Part shown: positions 17,771 to 25,636 of the stretch, piece by piece
How positions within the stretch are numbered: position 1 is the first letter of the stretch
Layout of the letters: each line of letters opens with the position of its first letter
DNA from: Acidihalobacter_A sp037381185
Lineage (GTDB): Bacteria; Pseudomonadota; Gammaproteobacteria; DSM-5130; Acidihalobacteraceae
Assembly: GCF_037381185.1 (NCBI RefSeq)
Contig: NZ_JARRQY010000012.1
Span: forward strand, 86,481-150,480
DNA: 64,000 nucleotides
Direction: 5' to 3'
Made by a program: the position numbers and the translations under genes
Notes under the pieces: model-generated
What the model saw: the letters and a program-made list of their open reading frames with translations, nothing else
What the model was told of the DNA's origin: nothing
The model's database searches: none

Positions 17771-19111
17771 ATGAGCACAACCATGAACGCACCCACCCAA
17801 ACCAGCGAAATCCTGCGCCTGCGCAACGTGCAGAAGACCTTCAAGACGCCCGACGGCGAGGACCTCAAGATCATCGACGGCGTCGACCTCAGCCTGCGCG
17901 AGGGCGAGATACTGGTCATGCTGGGGCGCTCGGGCTCGGGCAAGTCGACGCTGCTGCGCATCATGTCCGGACTGGTCGAGCAGAGCGCGGGCGAAGTGAG
18001 TTATCGCGGTGAACCGGTGCGGGGCCCCGTACCCGGACTGTCCATGGTGTTTCAGAGCTTCGCCCTGTTCCCCTGGCTTACGGTCCTGGAGAACGTCGAA
18101 CTCGGCCTGGAGGCGCGCGGCGTATCGAAGGCCGAGCGCCGGCGCCGCGCCCTGGCCGCGATCGACCTGATCGGGCTGGACGGCTTCGAGTCAGCCTATC
18201 CACGCGAGCTTTCCGGCGGCATGCGCCAGCGCGTCGGCTTCGCCCGCGCGCTGGTGGTCGACCCCGACGTGCTGTTCATGGACGAGGCCTTCTCCGCGCT
18301 GGACGTGCTCACCGCGGAGAACCTGCGTACCGACCTACTAGACCTTTGGGCCGAAGGCTCGACCTCGCTGCGCGGCATCCTACTGGTCTCACACAACATC
18401 GAGGAAGCGGTGCTGATGGCAGATCGCATCGTCATCTTCGCCTCCAATCCGGGCCGCGTGGCGGCCGAGATCCCGGTGCGTCTGCCCCAGCCGCGCAACC
18501 GCCAGGCGCCCGAGTTCCGCCGTCTGGTCGAACAGATCTATGCAATCATGACCCGTCGCCAGGATGCGCAGACGGGACGCCGCGCAGAAGGCGTGGCCTA
18601 CCGCATGCCCAGCGCCTCGATCAACCGACTGGCCGGCCTCATCGAGGCCATCGACATGGAAACCAAGGATGGCGGCGACCGCTACGTCAGCCTGCCCGAA
18701 CTGGCCGACGACATGCAGCTTTCCGTGGACGATCTGTTTCCGCTGGTCGAGGCGCTGGAAATTCTGGACCTGGCGGCGGTGCGCGAGGGCCTGATCGCGC
18801 TCAGCTACGCCGGACTGCGCTATGCCGACGGCGACACGCAGACGCGCAAGCAGATCTTCGCCCGCCAGCTGCTCAAGCACGTCCCGCTGGCTGCACACAT
18901 CCGCAGCGTCCTGGATGAGCGGCCCAACCACCGCGCCCCGGCCGGACGTTTTCTCAACGAGCTTGAGGACAGCCTCAGCGAGAGCGAATCCGACCGCGTA
19001 CTGGAATCCGTGATCAACTGGGCACGCTACGCCGAGATTTTCGCGTACGACGACGATGCCGAAGTGCTCAGCCTGGAGGATCCCGGCGTCGTCGAGGCTG
19101 GAACAGTTTAA
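17771..19111 (+). CDS. NitT/TauT-type ABC transporter ATPase with AAA-associated C-terminal domain
   Basis: A 446-residue protein. Residues 1-270 are an ABC ATPase with Walker A GRSGSGKST (about 56-64), signature LSGGMRQR (about 148-155) and Walker B VLFMDEAFSALD (about 167-178). Residues 280-440 form a helical AAA-associated C-terminal domain that NitT/TauT relatives in chemolithotrophs often carry and which is absent from NrtD or SsuB. It starts 12 nt after the permease stop. The C-terminal domain may regulate transport, but this is not established for this protein. Confidence 0.88.
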   Translation: MSTTMNAPTQTSEILRLRNVQKTFKTPDGEDLKIIDGVDLSLREGEILVMLGRSGSGKSTLLRIMSGLVEQSAGEVSYRGEPVRGPVPGLSMVFQSFALFPWLTVLENVELGLEARGVSKAERRRRALAAIDLIGLDGFESAYPRELSGGMRQRVGFARALVVDPDVLFMDEAFSALDVLTAENLRTDLLDLWAEGSTSLRGILLVSHNIEEAVLMADRIVIFASNPGRVAAEIPVRLPQPRNRQAPEFRRLVEQIYAIMTRRQDAQTGRRAEGVAYRMPSASINRLAGLIEAIDMETKDGGDRYVSLPELADDMQLSVDDLFPLVEALEILDLAAVREGLIALSYAGLRYADGDTQTRKQIFARQLLKHVPLAAHIRSVLDERPNHRAPAGRFLNELEDSLSESESDRVLESVINWARYAEIFAYDDDAEVLSLEDPGVVEAGTV

Positions 19112-19168
19112 CTACGCCAGCCGCGGTTGACGTCTTGTACACTCATTAGCAGTTTGATGGAGACCTCC

Positions 19169-20443
19169 ATGGATAAGTCACTGATCGTCATCGGCGCCGG
19201 CCCGGCCGGTATCGAAGCCTCGCTTACCGCTGCCCGCTGCGGCGCGCGCGTCACGCTGATCCACGAAGGCCCACTGGGCGGACGCTCGACCCACGGCAGC
19301 TTGCTGCCCAGCAAGGTCTGGCTCGCCGCCGCCCGCCCCGGCGCCACACCGGCCAGGATTCTTGAGCGACTGGGCAAGGTGAAATCCGCCTGGGTGGCAA
19401 CGCAACAGCGCCTGTTGACCGGAGCCGGCGTCGAGTGCGTGCAGGGCCGCGCACGGATTACCGGCGCCGGCGTGGTCGAAATCGACGGCCAGTCCGACTC
19501 TCTCCAAGCCGATGCCGTCATTCTCGCCAGCGGTTCGGAACCCACCTTCCCCCCCGCTCTCAAACCCGACGGCAAGCGCGTCATCGCCCCCCGCCTGCTG
19601 GCCAAGCTCGACTGGCTACCGCCTCGCGTGGTGGTCATCGGCGGCGGCCCAACAGGCTGCGAGGCCGTACATCTGTTCAACGCGCTGGGCGCCGCCGTCA
19701 CCTGGCTTCCGGGCCGCCCCGGCGCACTCGCCGGCTTCGCCCGCCCTGCCGTGCAGATACTGTGCGCCTCCTTCGCGCAACGCGGCGTCGAAATCCTCGC
19801 CGACGCCGATGCGGTCGACATCGAACGCGGAGAAGATCAAGCCTGCGTGGTCACCGATACCGACTCCCGCATCGAAGCCGAACTCGTGTTCGTTGCCACC
19901 GGCCGCCGCGCCGATCTGGACGGCCAGGGTTTGGACTCCCTCGGCCTCGACCTGCCTCCCGCGACCGATACCTTCGGCTACGCAGCACAGAATCTCTATC
20001 TGGTCGGCGATGCGGCCGGCGGCCCCTTCCTCGCCAATCGCGCGCTGGCCCAGGCGCGCATCGCCACGCGCCATGCCCTCGATCTGCCCTGTGCGGGCTA
20101 CACCGCCGAGGCCGTGGTGCAGGCGGTCTATTCGCAACCGGAAGTGGCCCAGGTCGGCTGCGTCGAGGGCGACGGCATACGCGGCCTGGAACTGCCGTTG
20201 GACACGGCGCTCAAAGCCTACCTGCGTTCGCCAGACGGTCGCTTCTCTTTGAGCTGGGACGCCGAGCAGCGCATCACCGGCGGCTGGGTCGTCGGCGTGC
20301 ACGCCGCGGACGCCCTCGCACCGGTCGCCGCCGCCATCGCCGCCCAGGCGACGCTGCAGCAGCTCGCCGCGTCATGGCCTGCCAATCCCACGTTGGGCGA
20401 ACTCGCACCGATGGTGGCGCGTCTGGCGGTGGATGCCGGTTAG
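19169..20443 (+). CDS. Lipoamide-dehydrogenase-like FAD/NAD flavoprotein lacking redox cysteines
   Basis: A 424-residue pyridine nucleotide-disulfide oxidoreductase-fold protein: FAD motif GAGPAGIEAS (9-18), NAD motif GGGPTGCEAV (about 160-169), and the second FAD motif LVGDAAGG. At the position where lipoamide dehydrogenases have GGTCLNVGCIPSK, this protein has GGRSTHGSLLPSK (37-49), so both disulfide cysteines are replaced (Ser40 and Leu45). The C-terminal HPHPTLSE active-site motif is also altered, to WPANPTLGE. It cannot work as a classical lipoamide dehydrogenase. It lies 57 nt after the ABC ATPase gene with a ggag site before the ATG, suggesting one operon. Its substrate is unknown. Confidence 0.8.
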   Translation: MDKSLIVIGAGPAGIEASLTAARCGARVTLIHEGPLGGRSTHGSLLPSKVWLAAARPGATPARILERLGKVKSAWVATQQRLLTGAGVECVQGRARITGAGVVEIDGQSDSLQADAVILASGSEPTFPPALKPDGKRVIAPRLLAKLDWLPPRVVVIGGGPTGCEAVHLFNALGAAVTWLPGRPGALAGFARPAVQILCASFAQRGVEILADADAVDIERGEDQACVVTDTDSRIEAELVFVATGRRADLDGQGLDSLGLDLPPATDTFGYAAQNLYLVGDAAGGPFLANRALAQARIATRHALDLPCAGYTAEAVVQAVYSQPEVAQVGCVEGDGIRGLELPLDTALKAYLRSPDGRFSLSWDAEQRITGGWVVGVHAADALAPVAAAIAAQATLQQLAASWPANPTLGELAPMVARLAVDAG

Positions 20444-20565
20444 GACCTGTTCACAAGCACCCAAATCCACACTCACGACAACGTTTATCTACGATAAGGG
20501 ATTAAGGCAGTATTGGAACGCGTCTGCCTGAGCGCTACGCACAACGGCGTGAGGTTCTTTCAACA

Positions 20566-21882
20566 ATGCCTTTCCTCAATGAAAAGCTGCACATCAAGGT
20601 CGAAACCGACAAACTCCGGGCAGGGATGTTCGTAGCCGGACTCGATCGCCCCTGGGAAGGCACTCCGTTCCTGCTGCAAGGCTTTCTAATCAACACCGAA
20701 GAGGAACTGACCCAACTGCGCGGGCTGTGCCGCATCGTCTACGTCGACCCGACCCGTTCCTCGGTCGAGATGAAGGCCCTGGACAGCGCTGCCGGCCCCC
20801 TGCTCCCCCATCGCCGATCCTCTGCGCCGACGCCGGCCAAGAAAACGAACCGTATCCGCCGCGGTCCGCCGCCGGACCTCAAGGGCCTGTCCGAACCTGA
20901 GGCCTTCCGCGAGAGCCTGCCATGCGCCGTGAGGACCCAGACCCAGGCCCATCGCTACCTCAACCGCGCGTTCAATGATGTTCGCCTGGGTTCCAGCATC
21001 GATACCGACGAAGCCAAGCAGGCGGTATCCAGCCTGATCGACTCCATCACCACCAACGTGAACGCTGCGCTATGGCTGACCAACCTGAAAAAGCGCGACG
21101 AATACACCTCGATCCACTGCCTCAACGTCTGCGTACTGAGCATCGCCTTTGCCCGCCATCTGGGGTACGGCGAAGAGGAACTCAAAATCATCGGGCTGGG
21201 CGCGCTGCTGCACGATCTCGGCAAGATCAAGACGCCGCCGGAAATCCTCAACAAGCCGGCCCGCCTGACCAGCGACGAATTCGAGGTGATGAGGAAACAC
21301 CCGGTCGACGGCTACGAAATGCTCTGCGACGGCGGCGGCGTCCCGCCCCAGTCGCTGCAGATCATCCGCCACCATCACGAGCGCATCGCCGGCAACGGCT
21401 ACCCCGACGGCTGGCAGGGCGACCAGATCCCCTTGCCGGTGTTGGTCACCTCGGTAGTCGACGTCTACGACGCCATCACCAGCGACCGCTGCTACCACGA
21501 CGGCGTTCCCGCCCATCAGGGCCTGCAGCTGCTCTACGACATCGCCCCGAACAACTTCGGCCGCGAACTGATCGAGGAGTTCATTCGCTGCATAGGCATC
21601 TATCCCGTCGGCAGCCTGGTCGAGCTGACCACCGGCGCGCTCGGCGTCGTGCTCTCGGCCGATCCGCTGCACCGTCTCAAGCCGCTGGTGCGGCTGGTGC
21701 GGGAGCCCGACGGCAGCCCCTGCGCCGATGGCGAACTCATCGATCTGGCGGAGCTGTCCGGCCACGACAACGAGAGCTGGCGCCGCTGGGGCATACGCCG
21801 CGTGCTGTCGCCCGCCGACTATGGCATCGACGTCAAATCCATCGTTGCCAAAGACAACGATGTTTCCTCGCTGATCAACTGA
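20566..21882 (+). CDS. HD-GYP domain protein with DUF3391 N-terminus, cyclic di-GMP phosphodiesterase
   Basis: The 438-residue protein has an N-terminal DUF3391-like domain (about 1-120) and an HD-GYP domain. Metal ligands are seen in LLHDLGKIKTP (about 214-224) and HHHERIAGNGYPDG (about 268-281), which includes the GYP residues; DVYDAITSDRCY follows. Such enzymes hydrolyse cyclic di-GMP to GMP. All hallmark residues are present, so it is probably active. No signal peptide or membrane segment is present. It is 20 nt upstream of the zinc exporter gene. Confidence 0.9.
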   Translation: MPFLNEKLHIKVETDKLRAGMFVAGLDRPWEGTPFLLQGFLINTEEELTQLRGLCRIVYVDPTRSSVEMKALDSAAGPLLPHRRSSAPTPAKKTNRIRRGPPPDLKGLSEPEAFRESLPCAVRTQTQAHRYLNRAFNDVRLGSSIDTDEAKQAVSSLIDSITTNVNAALWLTNLKKRDEYTSIHCLNVCVLSIAFARHLGYGEEELKIIGLGALLHDLGKIKTPPEILNKPARLTSDEFEVMRKHPVDGYEMLCDGGGVPPQSLQIIRHHHERIAGNGYPDGWQGDQIPLPVLVTSVVDVYDAITSDRCYHDGVPAHQGLQLLYDIAPNNFGRELIEEFIRCIGIYPVGSLVELTTGALGVVLSADPLHRLKPLVRLVREPDGSPCADGELIDLAELSGHDNESWRRWGIRRVLSPADYGIDVKSIVAKDNDVSSLIN

Positions 21883-21902
21883 ATCCCGCATACGGAGCCC
21901 CC

Positions 21903-22844
21903 ATGTCCGCCGCGCATCACCACCATTCGGATCACGGCCACGGGCATCACCACCATCACCACGCCCCGGAGTCGTACTCGCGAGCCTTCGCCATCGGCAT
22001 CGCCCTGAACACGGCATTCGTGGTCATCGAAGCGGCTTTCGGCCTGTACGCCGACTCCCTGGCCCTGCTGGCCGACGCCGGCCACAACCTCAGCGACGTG
22101 TTCGCCCTGTTGCTCGCCTGGGGCGCACTGAGCCTGACCCAGACCCGCCCCACGGAGCGGCGCACCTACGGCCTGCGCCGCAGCAGCCAGCTCGCCTCGC
22201 TGACCAATGCCGTGATACTGCTGATGGTCAGCGGCATCATCGCCTGGGAAGCGTTCAATCGTTTCCTGCAACCCAGCCCCGTGGCCGAGAACACCGTTAT
22301 CTGGGTCGCCGCCATCGGCGTGGCAATCAACACCGCCACCGCCCTGCTGTTCATGGCCGGCCAGCGTCACGACCTCAACGTACGCGGAGCCTTCCTGCAC
22401 ATGGCCGCCGATGCCGGCATCTCGCTGGGCGTGGTGATCGGCGGCATCGCCGTGCTGCTGACCCGCTGGTACTGGCTCGACCCGCTGATCGGCCTGCTCA
22501 TCGTGGCCGTCATCGTTTACGGCACCTGGGGGTTGTTCCGCGAATCGCTGGACCTCATGCTGGACGCCGTGCCGGACGGCATCGACGCGGCCGAAGTACG
22601 TGACTACCTGGAAAAGACGCCGGGCATCACCGCGCTGCACGACCTGCACATCTGGGCCACCAGCACCACGGAAATCGCGCTCACCGTACACCTCGTCAAG
22701 GCCGACGGTTCTCTGGACGACGCGCTGCTCGGCGATCTGGCCGCCGAACTCAAAAGCCGTTTCGGCATACAGCACGTAACCATTCAGCTCGAACGCGGCG
22801 ACGCCGCCCATCCCTGCCCTCTGGACGGCGTACAAGCCGGCTAG
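21903..22844 (+). CDS. Cation diffusion facilitator, zinc/cadmium exporter (CzcD/ZitB-like)
   Basis: A 313-residue inner-membrane exporter with six membrane segments. The N-terminus is a metal-binding histidine run (residues 5-20), and the metal sites HN/D motifs appear as ADAGHNLSDV (helix 2) and HMAADAGISLGV (helix 5). The C-terminal cytoplasmic domain has the HDLHIWATS motif of the family. It should remove Zn, and perhaps Cd or Co, from the cytoplasm in exchange for protons. The strongly family-typical pattern makes this call firm; the exact metal is inferred. Confidence 0.92.
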   Translation: MSAAHHHHSDHGHGHHHHHHAPESYSRAFAIGIALNTAFVVIEAAFGLYADSLALLADAGHNLSDVFALLLAWGALSLTQTRPTERRTYGLRRSSQLASLTNAVILLMVSGIIAWEAFNRFLQPSPVAENTVIWVAAIGVAINTATALLFMAGQRHDLNVRGAFLHMAADAGISLGVVIGGIAVLLTRWYWLDPLIGLLIVAVIVYGTWGLFRESLDLMLDAVPDGIDAAEVRDYLEKTPGITALHDLHIWATSTTEIALTVHLVKADGSLDDALLGDLAAELKSRFGIQHVTIQLERGDAAHPCPLDGVQAG

Positions 22845-22885
22845 GCGGGTTGCCGGGCCGTTCGGCGCGCGGCCGGAGACACCCC

Positions 22886-23266
22886 ATGCACATCGAACAA
22901 CTCGATCACCTCGTCCTGACCGTCCGCGACATCGAGCGCAGCATCGCCTCCTATGTGGACGTCCTGGGAATGCGTGCGCTGAGCTTCGGAGACAATCGCC
23001 GGGCGCTCGTCTTCGGCGAACAGAAGATCAACCTGCATCCCGCGGATGCGCCCATCGCGCCGCACGCCGCACAACCGACCCCGGGTTCCGCCGACCTGTG
23101 TTTCATCACGCAAACCCCGATTGGGGAAGTCGCCGAACATCTGGCCACGCACGGCGTCGAAGCGGAAGCCGGGCCGGCGCCGCGCACCGGCGCTCGTGGG
23201 CCGATCGTGTCGGTTTATTTCCGAGACCCCGACGGCAACCTGATCGAAGTTTCCAACTATTCGTGA
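22886..23266 (+). CDS. VOC-superfamily (glyoxalase/dioxygenase-like) protein
   Basis: A 126-residue single-domain vicinal oxygen chelate protein. It starts with IEQLDHLVLTVRDIERSIA, where His8 is the likely first metal ligand, and ends with VYFRDPDGNLIEVSNYS, containing the second-ligand Glu. Members include glyoxalase I, fosfomycin-modifying enzymes and dioxygenases; this subgroup is often annotated only as VOC family. The ATG at 22886 follows a ggagac site and begins the conserved strand. It lies 41 nt after the zinc exporter. Confidence 0.8.
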   Translation: MHIEQLDHLVLTVRDIERSIASYVDVLGMRALSFGDNRRALVFGEQKINLHPADAPIAPHAAQPTPGSADLCFITQTPIGEVAEHLATHGVEAEAGPAPRTGARGPIVSVYFRDPDGNLIEVSNYS

Positions 23267-23348
23267 GGAGACTCTTTCGGGCACGGCTCGGGGCGTGTGG
23301 TTCCTGTTGGCTATAGAGTGGAACCTATTCCCAATTGTTGGCGCTGGG

Positions 23349-24020
23349 GCTCGTTTCGGGCGCGAATCAGCGTTTCCAGTATTGATCCTGCTTGGGTGAC
23401 GCGCCCGAGCCTCTTTCTTTGCATGCCCAAAGAAAGAGGCGAAAGAAAGGCACCCCAAGCACTCTGCGCCTGTGCCATTGGCGGCTGCAGTTGGCTGGTG
23501 TGCGTTCAGGGCAAGGCGCGGTGCGCAGGCAATGGCCATTGCCCTTGGCAAGCGCCGCAACGCGGCCATGGGCGCACACAAGCCAACGGCGCGCCTTGTG
23601 GCGAAACAGCCTGGAGTCGCTGCAGCCGCCAATGGCACAGGTGCAGAGTGCTGTGCCTTGACCCTACGGGCAAACCTCGAGCGCACCCCAAACATCTGAG
23701 CATCTAAATCTGCTTGTCCGAAGTACTTCGCTTCAGACTCGCCTTGTTTTGACGTTCGGTCCCCTCCTGATCGCTTGCCTCGCGAACGTGCGCCTGAGCG
23801 GGGATGGCTGACAGGGAGGTCAGCCAAGCAGCTCTTGGCCTGGATGGCCAATAGCTGCGGGCCCTGTTCAGGCGTGCGTTCGCGAGGTTGCCCGTAGGGA
23901 CAAGCGATCCCGGGGGTGCGTTTCTTTCGCCGGTTTCTTTGCGCATTTCAAAGAAATCGGCTCGGGCGCGTCACCGATTCAAAGCGAATCCCCAAACCTC
24001 AAATCGCGCCCGAAACGAGC
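23349..24020. repeat. Large nested palindromic repeat element, full copy
   Basis: The 672-bp unit is bounded by 60-bp imperfect inverted repeats (23349-23408 and 23961-24020), each itself starting and ending in cgggcgcg-type palindromes. Inside are a hairpin cctctttctttg/caaagaaagagg near 23410-23440, a 31-bp inverted repeat with one mismatch (23460-23490 and 23620-23650), and smaller ones such as ggctgac/gtcagcc near 23806-23824. Sequence related to the left end continues back to 23293. Open frames inside are by-products of the repeat. Shorter relatives lie at 14-145 and 15953-16070. Confidence 0.75.
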
Positions 24021-24127
24021 TGCCACGGCTAACAACCATGTCGCCTTCAATCGACGTAAGACCCAAACCACAACCGATGATCCACGTCCGAAACAAACCT
24101 CAGCGCCAACTCTAATGAGAAAAAGTC

Positions 24128-25189
24128 TCACCGCATCGCAGCCCGCAACTCCCCCTCCAACACACCAACCAACTCCCCAGCAGGCAACTCACGCGCCAGC
24201 GACGCCCCCTGACCGGCCCACAGCGACATGAACTCCGTACGGCCCTGCGCCGCAGCAGCGCGGCGGATACCACCAGTCAGCGCGTTCTGCACCGGATAAG
24301 CCGGGATATCGGCTTCCGAACCGCGCAAATCGTCCATGAAGGCATTGACGACACCTCGCGCGTAACGCCCCGAAAACACCCGCGTCAGGCGCGTCGAATC
24401 GTCGCGTGCAGTGCGAATCGCCGTCTTCCATCCCGCATGAATCCCCGCCTCGGGACAACAGAGAAAGGCCGTACCGAGCTGCGCGGCCTGCGCCCCCAGC
24501 ATCAGCGCCGCGGCGATGCCGCGTCCGTCCATGATCCCGCCGGCAGCGATCACCGGCACTCGTAGCGCTGCCGCCGCCTGCGGCAGCAAGGCCATCAGCC
24601 CGATGGACGACTGCTCGAAGTCGCCCAGAAAAGTACCACGATGTCCGCCGGCCTCCGCACCCTGCATACACACCGCATCCGCCCCCGCGGCCTCCCAGGC
24701 CAGGGCTTCGGCCACTGTCGTGGCCGTGCCCAACACGACGCTTCCGGCAGCGTGGAAATGGCTCACCGTAGTCTCGTCGAGCACGCCGAAGGTAAAGCTC
24801 GCCACCGGCGGCGCCAGCGCGATCAGCGCCTCAATCTGCGCTCGATTGTCCTCGCAGAAGCGTTCGGGTGCCGCCGCCGTAGGCTCCTGTCCCAGGGCAG
24901 CACGGTAAGGTGCCAGCCGCGCCTGAGCCTGCTCCAGTTCCACCGCCGTCGGCTGGGGCGTCTCGAGCACGAACAGATTGACGTTGAACGGACGGCTCGT
25001 CAGTTCGCGCACCCGGGCCACTCCTTCCGCCATTGCCTCAGGGGACAACATGGCTGCGGCATAGGACCCCAACCCGCCGGCATCACTCACCGCGGCGACC
25101 AATTCGGGCGTGGTCGGGCCACCTGCCATGGGTGCCTGAATGACGGGGAGATCAACGCCGAGCAAGGAGGTCAGGGGATTCGGGAACAT
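24128..25189 (-). CDS. Nitronate monooxygenase family flavoprotein
   Basis: A 353-residue TIM-barrel FMN protein of the nitronate monooxygenase (2-nitropropane dioxygenase) family. It opens with LPVIQAPMAGG, contains GADAVCMQGAEAGGHRG (phosphate/FMN loop with the catalytic His) and VIAAGGIMDGRGIAAALMLGA. The enzyme oxidises toxic alkyl nitronates to carbonyl compounds and nitrite. It acts in the cytoplasm, and length and motifs are normal. It is divergent from the Liv-type transporter operon, with no evidence that they work together. Confidence 0.88.
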   Translation of the reverse strand: MFPNPLTSLLGVDLPVIQAPMAGGPTTPELVAAVSDAGGLGSYAAAMLSPEAMAEGVARVRELTSRPFNVNLFVLETPQPTAVELEQAQARLAPYRAALGQEPTAAAPERFCEDNRAQIEALIALAPPVASFTFGVLDETTVSHFHAAGSVVLGTATTVAEALAWEAAGADAVCMQGAEAGGHRGTFLGDFEQSSIGLMALLPQAAAALRVPVIAAGGIMDGRGIAAALMLGAQAAQLGTAFLCCPEAGIHAGWKTAIRTARDDSTRLTRVFSGRYARGVVNAFMDDLRGSEADIPAYPVQNALTGGIRRAAAAQGRTEFMSLWAGQGASLARELPAGELVGVLEGELRAAMR

Positions 25190-25636
25190 GGGTAATAGTC
25201 CTTAGGACGGAAAGACTTAAGATCTTAAACCAAGCCCACGGTGTACGCCGCTCTGAGACGGCAAGCAGGCCTGCGTCGCAGGGAACATCGACCTCGTATT
25301 TGGCAGTCCATTTTCAAAAGCGCTCCGAAAATGCATAAGTTCTTATAGGAAGATGCGACCTTTCCCGACGTACCCGCGACCAGACAACGAAACCCCAAAG
25401 CTCCTGGAACCCAACGCAAAAATTCAATCAACAATCTATTTTAAAAGGACTAAAAAAACACAAAACACCTCCAAATCGCTTCTTCTCCGACAACATGCCG
25501 CTTATAAATAATCAACGTCACATCATTCAAAAACCGACGCAAGTAGTTAACTGAAGCGCCTCCTCATCTATAAAGCCAGAACTACCAATTAAAGAGGCGA
25601 TAACGCCCCGACCGACGCAGCAGGAGAGAGTGGATC
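25190..25636. other. Intergenic region upstream of the Liv-type operon
   Basis: This 447-bp stretch separates divergent genes. From about 25420 to 25560 it is strongly A/T-rich, unlike the rest of the window, and should contain the promoter of the transporter operon. A ribosome-binding site (ggaga) precedes the ATG at 25637. No small gene, riboswitch or known operator was recognised. Confidence 0.45.

Noticed and set aside
20444..20480. Sequence gacctgttcacaag resembling an IS427-type end
   Set aside because: It is a short match without a second end, transposase or target duplication nearby.
23297..23707. Open frame across the palindromic repeat, with apparent Cys/Trp-rich protein
   Set aside because: The frame follows the repeat and its hairpins, similar frames exist on the other strand, and no ribosome-binding site is present.
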